6,263 nucleotides of DNA. Source: Bacillota bacterium (GTDB taxonomy: Bacteria > Bacillota > GCA-003054495 > Carboxydocellales > JAJZTU01). The translations under genes and the position numbers were made by a program. The stretch is from contig JAJZTU010000206.1 of NCBI GenBank assembly GCA_021848765.1, positions 1 through 6,263 on the forward strand, written 5' to 3'. How positions within the stretch are numbered: the first letter of the stretch is position 1; every line of letters starts with the position of its first letter. Below the pieces are notes generated by a model that did not search any database, had not been told where the DNA came from, and saw nothing but the letters and a program-made list of their open reading frames with translations. Below are positions 1 to 6,152 of this stretch, piece after piece.

Positions 1-2
1 AG

Positions 3-1118
3 CAGGACTATCGGGAACTTAAGGCCATGCTGAAAAATTTCAGCATAACTCACCGGGAATTACGTTTCATCTATATGCTGACCCGGACAGAGAAGCCGAA
101 TATATTACACTTTGTGGTTGACGCTCAGGAAAACCCGGAAATGGCTCATCATTCCGGGGACCAATATGATATTTCCAGGTTGCCGGAAATGCAAAAAGCC
201 TTTGCAACAGCGACAACGAACAAAAAGATTACCCGGGACCAAAAGGGATATTTTCTGTCGGGTTATGCTCCAATTAAAGATAAAACGGGAGAAAGTGTGG
301 CCTTGATCTGGATTGGCATATCCGCTGATAAGATAATTCATGAAAAAAATAAACTTAAAATTGTAACGCTGGTTATTATCGTACTCAGTGCGCTGCTTTC
401 CTGGTATCTTTGCAGGATAATTGCAGGCGATTTCTACAAGCCTATCCAAAGTCTTATTATCGGAACCCGGCGGATTGCCGAAAATGATTTTACTTATCAG
501 ATGCAAATTAAAAATCATGACGAATTTGGCAAGCTGGCCGAATCCTTTAACTACATGGCGCGTAAACTCAGGGAGTATGAAGCAAAATTAGCGGAAGAAG
601 TCCGCTCGGAGAAGAAACAGAAAAAACAAATCTTCAAAGTGTACAAGGATGTAATGTATGCTGTGAGCCAGGGGAAATTTGTCCTGATTGATGAAAAGGA
701 ACTTACTGAATATATGGGCAAAGGGACAATTGTGGCTGAACAGGATATTGACAAACCTGAGGATGTGGGAACTTGCCGCCGCTTGGTTGAGCAGGTCCTG
801 ACCATATATTCTGTGGAACCCAAAGCAATCCGCCAAACCATGCTGGCTGTATCAGAAGCGGCAACTAATGTCGTGAAGCATGCTAAGAACGGAAAGTTAA
901 CCATTCTGCTTTGCGGCGGGTTATTAAAGTTGGTTATCAGCGACTGGGGACCGGGTATGTCTTTTGACAAAATACCCTACATGGTCTTTTTTAACGGGTT
1001 TTCAACCAAAATATCCCTGGGCTTTGGCTTTTCCTTAATGTACCAGTGTACGGATAAACTCAGTTTACAAACCGGCAAGTCCGGGACAACTGTGATAATG
1101 GAGAAGAGAATAGCCTGA
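3..1118 (+). CDS. Membrane sensor with HAMP and RsbT/RsbW-like ATPase (serine kinase) domain, 5' truncated
   Basis: The reading frame is open to the left edge, and codons before the first ATG (27) continue the protein smoothly, so the true start lies upstream. Numbering below is from that Met. Residues 1-108 look like the distal part of an extracellular ligand-binding domain of the Cache/PDC sort (inferred from layout, including a GYFLSGYAPIKD-like strand pair). Residues 111-132 are a hydrophobic transmembrane helix, followed by HAMP (about 130-185, with P139 and DEFGKL at 165-170) and a charged coiled coil (180-205). The C-terminal ATPase domain has an N-box with E277, N281 and H285, a G1 box DWGPGM (306-311), a glycine-rich lid LGFGFS (331-336) and a final GTT (353-355). 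There is no H-box dimerisation helix, so this is not an ordinary histidine kinase; RsbT/RsbW/SpoIIAB-type kinases phosphorylate STAS proteins on Ser/Thr. A likely substrate is the STAS protein encoded at 5761. An N-terminal transmembrane helix is expected before the window. Confidence 0.85.
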   Translation, partial: QDYRELKAMLKNFSITHRELRFIYMLTRTEKPNILHFVVDAQENPEMAHHSGDQYDISRLPEMQKAFATATTNKKITRDQKGYFLSGYAPIKDKTGESVALIWIGISADKIIHEKNKLKIVTLVIIVLSALLSWYLCRIIAGDFYKPIQSLIIGTRRIAENDFTYQMQIKNHDEFGKLAESFNYMARKLREYEAKLAEEVRSEKKQKKQIFKVYKDVMYAVSQGKFVLIDEKELTEYMGKGTIVAEQDIDKPEDVGTCRRLVEQVLTIYSVEPKAIRQTMLAVSEAATNVVKHAKNGKLTILLCGGLLKLVISDWGPGMSFDKIPYMVFFNGFSTKISLGFGFSLMYQCTDKLSLQTGKSGTTVIMEKRIA

Positions 1119-1135
1119 TCATAACTTCTGATGGT

Positions 1136-1143
1136 AAGGTGAG
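1136..1143 (+). promoter_or_regulatory. Ribosome binding site of the HD-GYP gene
   Basis: AAGGTGAG lies 5 nt before the ATG at 1149. It supports that start and independent translation of this gene across the 30-nt gap after the sensor kinase. No promoter or terminator is seen in that gap. Confidence 0.6.
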
Positions 1144-1148
1144 AAAAG

Positions 1149-2222
1149 ATGAGGGCATTATCAGTTGACAACCTAAAAGCGGGAATGAAGGTCGGCAGGA
1201 CCATTTACAGCGCTAACAACAAGGTATTGCTGGCAGCGGGTATGGTGCTGACAGAACACTATATTGAGCGTCTCCGGGAACTGGGGATTATGTCCTTATA
1301 TATTGCCGATGAAAAGCTGGGCAAGGTTGAAGTTGATGACGTTATTTCGGAACATACCCGGCGGGAGGCTCTCGCAGTTACCCGGGAAGTGATGAGCAGT
1401 ATTAAGGCAGGGGGTCAATTGGATGCGAAGAAGGTCAGCAAGGTGATTAATGATATGATTGACGAGATTCTTGCCAACCCGAACCTGGTGGTAAGCCTGG
1501 TAGATATTCGCGCCATGAATGACTATACTTTCGGTCATTCGGTAAATGTTGCGGTGTTAGCCCTGATTATGGGGATGGCCCTGGGCTATGATCAACTGTC
1601 CCTAAAGAACTTGGCAACCGGAGCCCTGCTCCACGATGTGGGTAAAACCTTAATTCCGGAAGAACTGCTCCATAAAGTTTCGCCAGCTGAACACGAGGAG
1701 AGCAGCGAAATAACACAACATACCACTCTGGGTTTTGAGATTTTACGGAAGATTGAAGGGGTAAGCCTGCTTTCGGCCCATGTGGCTTTACAGCACCATG
1801 AGCGGATGAACGGGGGAGGATATCCCCGTGGCCTCAAAGGAGAAGAAATTCACGAGTTTGCCCGCATTGTGGCCATTGCTGACGTCTATGACGGCATGAC
1901 TACTGATACCCCGCAACGACCCAGATATGTGCCCCACCATGCCCTGGAATACATCTTTCTCCATGCCGGAACTCTTTTTGACTCCCGCCTGGTCAAGGTC
2001 TTTGCCGGCAGTATCGCTTTTTTTCCGGTGGGCAGCCTGGTATTACTCAACACCGGGGAGAAAGGAGTAGTGATCAAAGTACATAAAGAAATGCCTACCC
2101 GTCCGGTGGTCAGGGTGCTGGTGGATTCCCGGGGCAACCAGGTTAAGCCGCCGTTTGACTTAGACTTAACCCGGCATCTTACCTATTTTGTTTCCCGGAA
2201 CCTGGGCGACCAGGAAATATAG
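1149..2222 (+). CDS. HD-GYP domain protein, putative cyclic-di-GMP phosphodiesterase
   Basis: A 357-residue cytoplasmic protein with no membrane segment. Residues 1-55 are the small N-terminal domain common in clostridial HD-GYP proteins (LKAGMKVGRTIY, LLAAGMVLT, LGIMSLYI). Residues 60-120 are a helical linker. The HD-GYP core (about 120-285) shows H130 in a DYTFGHS motif, H162-D163 with K166 (HDVGK), H191, H216-H217, the signature loop NGGGYPRGL (221-229) and D245 in IADVYD, so the usual metal ligands are present. Residues 290-350 form a predicted beta-rich tail (PVGSLVLLNTGEKGVV, RPVVRVLVD), also typical of this subgroup. HD-GYP proteins hydrolyse cyclic-di-GMP to GMP or pGpG. Odd points: the usual DRPYR segment reads DTPQR (253-257), replacing an Arg thought to contact the nucleotide, and the loop has N221 instead of Asp. 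The gene sits between sensor kinase and phosphatase, with stop TAG one nucleotide before the next ATG, so the two are probably translationally coupled. Confidence 0.92.
   Translation: MRALSVDNLKAGMKVGRTIYSANNKVLLAAGMVLTEHYIERLRELGIMSLYIADEKLGKVEVDDVISEHTRREALAVTREVMSSIKAGGQLDAKKVSKVINDMIDEILANPNLVVSLVDIRAMNDYTFGHSVNVAVLALIMGMALGYDQLSLKNLATGALLHDVGKTLIPEELLHKVSPAEHEESSEITQHTTLGFEILRKIEGVSLLSAHVALQHHERMNGGGYPRGLKGEEIHEFARIVAIADVYDGMTTDTPQRPRYVPHHALEYIFLHAGTLFDSRLVKVFAGSIAFFPVGSLVLLNTGEKGVVIKVHKEMPTRPVVRVLVDSRGNQVKPPFDLDLTRHLTYFVSRNLGDQEI
2212..2215 (+). promoter_or_regulatory. Ribosome binding site deciding the phosphatase start
   Basis: AGGA inside the end of the HD-GYP gene lies 8 nt before the ATG at 2224. 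This favours 2224 over an upstream in-frame TTG at 2188, which would overlap the previous gene by 35 nt and has no such site. Confidence 0.55.
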
Positions 2223-2223
2223 A

Positions 2224-3663
2224 ATGACGAATCCCAATCTTGAAGAAATTGGTGAGAATATGGGACTAACATTTTCGTTAATCAGTAAAATTAAGGAACA
2301 ATTAAAATTACAGCCCAAACCTGCCAATCCGGCTGGGATGATTACTGACCGGGCTGAACAGGACCAGGGTAAACCGGACCAGGCTCCGGAGGCTGTCCCT
2401 GAGTCCGAAGGGCGGCCTGTTTCCAGCAGGGAATTGGAGCTGCTATACACAGCTTGCTCTGATTTACTGACCTCGGGAGACGGAGAAGCTTTTAGGAAAA
2501 TTGCCGGGTTGGTGTTGGAGCATCTGGGGGTATCCGGCTGCAGTATTTGGGAAATTAATTCCGGTCAGGCCCAGGAACCTATCCGCCTTGCTTTTGTGCT
2601 TGCTCCGGAAGCCCGGAAAGTAGAAAACCTTTCCAGCCTGGATTTTGAGGTTACCGCCCTGGTAGCGGGGACAGGGGAACCGGTGGTGTCTCAGGATATC
2701 AGGAAGGAGGGGAGACTGCCGAAAGTCCGGGAACTCAATCCTATAGGAGTGCTGGCGCTTCCCCTGGTTAACCGGAAGGAATTATTGGGGACCTTTAGTA
2801 TCTGGAGCCATCCCAGGCAGGAAAGGACAGGTTTAACTACTGTAGAAGTTGAGCTTGTCGCAACCCTGGCCCAAATCCTGTCCCTGGGGTTGGATTATTA
2901 CCGTCAGGTTTCCGAATACCACCAGCACCAGAGGTTGAAAAAGGAGCTGCAGATTGCCAGGGAAATCCAGCAGGGACTGGCCCCCCGTGCTTTACCCAGG
3001 CTGGAGGGGATTTCCCTGGAAACCAGGACGATGGCGGCAAATCAAGTCGGCGGAGATTATGTGGATGTAATCCTTACCCAAGGGGGCAAAATGGGCATCG
3101 TGATAGGGGACGTCATGGGTAAAGGGATTCCGGCCGCTTTGTTTATGGTCATGACCCGGACGGTATTCCGGGCAGTAGCCAAAAGGGCCCTGCTTCCACA
3201 CCAGGTTTTAACTGAGGTTAATGAGGTGTTGTTAACTGATTTGCATAACCAGGGCAGTTTTGTTACGCTTTTCTATGCCCTTTATGACCCTGTGACCAAC
3301 GTCCTGGTCTATGCCAATGCCGGACATAACCCTCCCATTGCTTACCGGTCAGCAAAGGATGAGTTTTTTATATTAAAGGCCAAAGGGGTTTATATTGGCG
3401 CTAAACCCGGAGCAAACTATTGTCTTAGCTCTTTCCGGCTGCAGGCCGGGGACATTGTGGTATTCTATTCGGACGGTCTCAAGGAAGCAATGAATAACCA
3501 ACGGGAGCAGTTTGGGGTACAAAGGGTTATGGACACCGTCAGAAAGTATGCAATTTATGATTCGCCCGGGATAACCGATTGCCTGTCTTATGCCCTGGCG
3601 GACTTTACCGGAGACGCTCCCCAAAGCGACGATATAACGATGGCTATTTTAAAAGTCCAATAG
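2224..3663 (+). CDS. GAF domain + SpoIIE/RsbU-type PP2C serine phosphatase
   Basis: A 479-residue soluble protein. Residues 1-30 are an amphipathic leader, 31-66 a Pro/Gln/Glu-rich linker, and about 67-225 a GAF-type sensory domain (LYTACSDLLTS, then VLALPLVNRKELLGTFSIWS at 176-195). Residues 228-258 are the helical switch that precedes the catalytic domain in RsbU-type enzymes (LKKELQIAREIQQGLAPRALP). The SpoIIE/PP2C domain spans about 262-479. Its acidic metal ligands are visible: D278 in VGGDYVD, D296 in IGDVMGKGIPAALFM, D417 in YSDGLKEAMN and D469-D470 in QSDDITM. AGHNPP (366-371) is also typical. Such Mn-dependent enzymes remove phosphate from Ser/Thr of STAS anti-anti-sigma proteins, here most likely the product at 5761, opposing the membrane kinase at the left edge. 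The GAF domain would let a second, cytoplasmic signal enter the switch. The start at 2224 was chosen over TTG 2188 because of spacing to the previous stop and the AGGA site. Family assignment is firm; the substrate is inferred from the operon. Confidence 0.93.
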   Translation: MTNPNLEEIGENMGLTFSLISKIKEQLKLQPKPANPAGMITDRAEQDQGKPDQAPEAVPESEGRPVSSRELELLYTACSDLLTSGDGEAFRKIAGLVLEHLGVSGCSIWEINSGQAQEPIRLAFVLAPEARKVENLSSLDFEVTALVAGTGEPVVSQDIRKEGRLPKVRELNPIGVLALPLVNRKELLGTFSIWSHPRQERTGLTTVEVELVATLAQILSLGLDYYRQVSEYHQHQRLKKELQIAREIQQGLAPRALPRLEGISLETRTMAANQVGGDYVDVILTQGGKMGIVIGDVMGKGIPAALFMVMTRTVFRAVAKRALLPHQVLTEVNEVLLTDLHNQGSFVTLFYALYDPVTNVLVYANAGHNPPIAYRSAKDEFFILKAKGVYIGAKPGANYCLSSFRLQAGDIVVFYSDGLKEAMNNQREQFGVQRVMDTVRKYAIYDSPGITDCLSYALADFTGDAPQSDDITMAILKVQ

Positions 3664-3673
3664 CATGGTGAAA

Positions 3674-3681
3674 GAAGGTGG
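3674..3681 (+). promoter_or_regulatory. Ribosome binding site deciding the FapA-like start (GTG)
   Basis: GAAGGTGG lies 4 nt before the GTG at 3686. The alternative in-frame ATG at 3665 sits one nucleotide after the phosphatase stop but has no purine-rich site before it. Its seven extra residues (MVKEGGQ) are the translated binding site itself. GTG is therefore preferred, though 3665 is not excluded. Confidence 0.55.
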
Positions 3682-3685
3682 TCAA

Positions 3686-5761
3686 GTGAGCGGGCAAAAT
3701 CAGCAGGAAGTTGTTGTGGAAGCGGAGAATTACGACGAGGCGCTGGCAAAGGCCCTCAAAATATTAGGGACGACTAAAAAAAAGGTCAGCGTTGAAGTTA
3801 TCTCAACGCAGAAACCGGGCCTATTGGGTTTTGGAAAAAAGTCTGTAATTCTCAGGGTTACTCCGGTACCTGATCTGACCCAACTGGTTGATGAGATTCT
3901 GGGAGTTGACGAAAAGCCCGCCGGCCGGACTGAAAATTCACAGCCCCGGGTTGAATATTCTGCAGAGGCTGTGGAAGCAACGGACGGCTCGGTGACCATT
4001 AAAGACGGAGTTGTCCTGGTGACCGATCCTCAACTGGGCGGCCGTTTTCCGGTCCTTACTCCAAATGAAAATACAATTATCACTGTTAATGACGTGCGGA
4101 TTTATGAACCAACAGTGGTTAGCAGCGAGGACCGGATCTGGGTAGGGACTGTCCAATATAAACCTGAGCAAAAAGTAGAAATTGAGGTAAGTGCGGACAA
4201 ACTGACCGCATACCTTAAAATTCAACGCTTCCCCGGCCGGGAATACATCATTGAAGATTGTCCCCCCACTCCTGAACTAAAACCCCGGCCCCGCTTAGTC
4301 AAAGCTGTGCCCCCTGACCCGGTACTGCGGAAGGATATAGAAACAATTGTCCAAATGAGCGGGATAATGTATGGACTTGACCTGTCAGGTATAGACGCAG
4401 CTATTGATGATGTGGACAGCGCCGAAACCAAAATAATCATAGCCAGGGGAAAGCCACCGGTAGACGCCAGGGACGGAAAAATTATCCTGAAATTTGACCA
4501 GGGCTCCCCGATGAGGGGTATTAACCCTTATGGAGAGGGTTTGGTGAATTCGGTGGAGGTAGGGACCGTCCTGGCGTTAAAAACCCCGCCCGTCCGGGGG
4601 GAGGCAGGGATGGATATTTACGGGACGCCCATTCCGCCACGGGAGGCTGTCGATGTGGAGCTATTAGCCAAGGATGGGGTCCAAATTGTGCAGAATGGCA
4701 GGGCAGCCGTAGCCTTGATTGCCGGGCGTACGGTAGTAGAGGGAAAAGACAACAACATTTTCAGGGTTATTCCTGTCCATACCGTTCACGGTGATGTTAA
4801 CATCAGTGTAGGCAACCTTAAGTTTAAAGGGGATATTCACATCTTCGGCAGTGTGTTGGACGGGTTTCGTGTGGAAGCAGGGGGAAACATCAAGGTGTAC
4901 GGCAGTGTTATCCACGCCGGACTGCTGGCAGGGGGGAGTGTTGAAGTAGGTAAAAACATTATCAGTTCTAAGGTAAAAACCGGAGGTCAGGCAGTGCTCT
5001 ATAAATTAACGGAGCCTCTCTTTAAGGAAATCAGAAACAAGTTGGAACAATTACAAGGGACCGTTCAACAACTCAAAAAGCACCCATCTTTTTCAGTAGC
5101 GGATCTTAATGACGGGGACGGAAGGCTAATCCACCTGCTGATTAATTCACGGTACCAGGTTCTGACTAAAATTGCCGCAAAGTTAAAAGAGCTGATTGAT
5201 GGTGATGAACTCCTCCATGATTCTTTCCGCCGCGTAGTTGAAACGATTTATAATAAACTTCATGGGTTAGGACCTTTACGGATCAAAGAGAGCAAAGAAC
5301 TCGAGCTCCTTGTTCAGAGCATAGATGAGGTATTTCAGGAGATAGAGGACTTAAGCGCTACCCCGGCTGACGTTCACGCGGCTTATGTTCAGAACTCCTG
5401 GGTACAAGCCAGTGGAGATATTGTTATTTCCGGTGCAGGGAGTATTATTTCTAATCTGACTGCCGGAGGGAACATTATAATCAATAATGACCACGGTGTG
5501 GTCAGGGGCGGCCAGTTAACCGCCAACGGGCTAATCAAGCTCAAGGAAGTGGGTTCTTCCTCTGAGGCTGCTGTTACCATTAATTTGATTGGGAAAAGCA
5601 AACTGGAGGCAGAATTTATTCATCCTATTGTGATTGTTGAGCATGGGGCCCAGAAATACCGTTTCGAAACCTGGCCGGCCAGGTATGTGGAGGCATTTGC
5701 AAACAAGGAAGGAAAACTGGTTGTGAATAAACTTACCAGTAAAGGATCGGAGGGTTTATAA
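3686..5761 (+). CDS. Jag_N-FapA (DUF342) family protein
   Basis: A 691-residue protein with a GTG start. Residues 8-58 match the Jag_N pattern: VVVEAENYDEALAKALKILG, then VSVEVISTQKPGLLGFGKK and a closing strand. A variable linker follows. Residues about 105-190 are beta-rich. From about 205 the FapA/DUF342 region runs to the end, with typical PPVRGEAGMDIYGTPI (301-316). A glycine-rich repetitive block (365-430: GDVNIS, GNLKFKGDIHIFGSV, AGGNIKVYGSV, AGGSVEVGKNI) reads as rungs of a right-handed beta-helix. A helical hairpin or coiled-coil insert (440-560) interrupts it, and the helix resumes at about 572-620 (GDIVISGAGSIISNLTAGGNIII). There is no signal peptide or membrane segment. FapA of Vibrio affects polar flagellar assembly; in Firmicutes the role is poorly known, so function here is inference. 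The stop TAA overlaps the next ATG (TAATG), which implies coupled expression with the STAS protein. A possible -1 frameshift signal lies in codons 28-43. The symbol is withheld because the Jag_N form may not be orthologous to fapA. Confidence 0.88.
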   Translation: MSGQNQQEVVVEAENYDEALAKALKILGTTKKKVSVEVISTQKPGLLGFGKKSVILRVTPVPDLTQLVDEILGVDEKPAGRTENSQPRVEYSAEAVEATDGSVTIKDGVVLVTDPQLGGRFPVLTPNENTIITVNDVRIYEPTVVSSEDRIWVGTVQYKPEQKVEIEVSADKLTAYLKIQRFPGREYIIEDCPPTPELKPRPRLVKAVPPDPVLRKDIETIVQMSGIMYGLDLSGIDAAIDDVDSAETKIIIARGKPPVDARDGKIILKFDQGSPMRGINPYGEGLVNSVEVGTVLALKTPPVRGEAGMDIYGTPIPPREAVDVELLAKDGVQIVQNGRAAVALIAGRTVVEGKDNNIFRVIPVHTVHGDVNISVGNLKFKGDIHIFGSVLDGFRVEAGGNIKVYGSVIHAGLLAGGSVEVGKNIISSKVKTGGQAVLYKLTEPLFKEIRNKLEQLQGTVQQLKKHPSFSVADLNDGDGRLIHLLINSRYQVLTKIAAKLKELIDGDELLHDSFRRVVETIYNKLHGLGPLRIKESKELELLVQSIDEVFQEIEDLSATPADVHAAYVQNSWVQASGDIVISGAGSIISNLTAGGNIIINNDHGVVRGGQLTANGLIKLKEVGSSSEAAVTINLIGKSKLEAEFIHPIVIVEHGAQKYRFETWPARYVEAFANKEGKLVVNKLTSKGSEGL
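3766..3812 (+). promoter_or_regulatory. Candidate -1 programmed frameshift signal in the Jag_N-FapA gene
   Basis: Three elements sit in the order known from E. coli dnaX. A Shine-Dalgarno-like AGGGA is at 3766-3770. After a 7-nt gap comes the heptamer A AAA AAG at 3778-3784, exactly in phase (codons 32 and 33 are AAA AAG), within a run of eight A. After 4 nt comes a perfect 7-bp hairpin: GCGTTGA (3789-3795) pairs with TCAACGC (3803-3809) around a 7-nt loop. Two more pairs beyond an A-A mismatch (T3786-A3812, C3787-G3811) extend it. A ribosome slipping to -1 would read GGT CAG CGT and stop at TGA 3793-3795, inside the stem. The product would be about 36 residues, a partial Jag_N domain. The elements are directly visible; that they act is inference, since Lys-Lys codons often give this heptamer by chance. 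Confidence 0.35.
5749..5754 (+). promoter_or_regulatory. Ribosome binding site of the STAS gene
   Basis: GGAGGG within the last codons of the FapA-like gene lies 6 nt before the ATG at 5761. It is the best site in the operon, so the small switch protein may be made in greater amounts than its partners, as expected for a STAS substrate (inference). Confidence 0.65.
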
Positions 5762-6084
5762 TGTTAAACATTGAAACCAGCACAGAAAATAATATTGGCT
5801 GTCTAAAACTGATTGGGGAATTAGACATCTCCACTATTGAGCTGTTTCGGACCAGTTTAGAGAATATTTACAGCAAAGCCAGCCGGGTAGTGCTGGATTT
5901 TAACGAAGTACAGTTTTTAGATTCAACAGGTGTTGGCGGTCTGGTACAGGCGATCAGGAAGTTAGAAGAGAACAGTGTCGGTGTCCAGGTCCAAAACATA
6001 CCTCAGGAGGTTTTTGAGGTACTGGACCTGTTAGGTATTCCGGAGTTATTGGGGGAGGCTATTTTTGTCAAAAAAGCTGAATGA
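5761..6084 (+). CDS. STAS-domain anti-sigma factor antagonist-like protein (SpoIIAA/RsbV family)
   Basis: A single STAS domain of 107 residues, the normal length for SpoIIAA/RsbV proteins. An N-terminal strand pair (IGCLKLIGELDIST, 12-25) is followed by the first helix, a VVLDFNEVQFLDSTGVGGL strand-loop-helix (43-61), and a C-terminal helix containing VFEVLDLLGI (84-93). The phosphorylation loop D54-S55-T56-G57 is intact, so the protein should be phosphorylatable on Ser55 (or Thr56) by an RsbW/SpoIIAB-type kinase. In the known partner-switch cycle the unphosphorylated form binds and sequesters the kinase or another target, and a SpoIIE/RsbU-type phosphatase regenerates it. Both enzymes are encoded in this operon (3-1118 and 2224-3663). 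The start overlaps the upstream stop by one base (TAATG) with GGAGGG before it. No sigma factor gene follows, so the regulated target is unknown. Confidence 0.93.
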   Translation: MLNIETSTENNIGCLKLIGELDISTIELFRTSLENIYSKASRVVLDFNEVQFLDSTGVGGLVQAIRKLEENSVGVQVQNIPQEVFEVLDLLGIPELLGEAIFVKKAE

Positions 6085-6094
6085 CAGGTTTAAT
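6065..6094 (+). promoter_or_regulatory. Possible sigma-A-type promoter for the gene at 6153
   Basis: TTGTCA (6065-6070) and TTTAAT (6089-6094) each match the -35 and -10 consensus at five of six positions, with an 18-bp spacer. The -35 lies in the last codons of the STAS gene. Transcription would begin near 6100, about 50 nt before the ATG at 6153. The surrounding DNA to 6120 is AT-rich, which raises the chance of a false match. No terminator hairpin is seen between the two genes, so read-through is also possible. Confidence 0.35.
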
Positions 6095-6133
6095 GCCGGT
6101 AATTTAATAATTTTAAAAAGGGAGAAATAGCGG

Positions 6134-6147
6134 AAAGGGGGGCGGGG
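6134..6147 (+). promoter_or_regulatory. Ribosome binding region of the gene at 6153
   Basis: A purine-rich run, AAAGGGGGGCGGGG, ends 5 nt before the ATG at 6153. Either the AAAGGGGGG part (10 nt from the ATG) or the GGGG part (5 nt) could pair with 16S rRNA. It supports the start although the gene is cut by the window edge. Confidence 0.45.
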
Positions 6148-6152
6148 ACCGG

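Noticed and set aside
342..352. A AAA AAT heptamer in phase in the sensor kinase gene
   Set aside because: There is no SD-like element upstream and no hairpin downstream. The -1 frame stops at once, so it looks like chance Lys/Asn codons.
105..970. Minus-strand open frames of 137 and 139 codons opposite the sensor kinase
   Set aside because: They lie antisense to a well-supported gene, show no family motifs, and look like frame shadows.
2188..2223. TTG start for the phosphatase at 2188
   Set aside because: It would overlap the HD-GYP gene by 35 nt and lacks a binding site, while ATG 2224 follows the stop by one base with AGGA 8 nt upstream.
3665..3685. ATG start at 3665 for the FapA-like protein
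   Set aside because: No Shine-Dalgarno sequence precedes it, and the added residues simply translate the binding site of GTG 3686. It remains a minor possibility.
6056..6080. T5/A5 inverted repeat at the end of the STAS gene as a terminator
   Set aside because: Only five A-T pairs around a 3-nt loop, a mismatch outside them, and no following T run.
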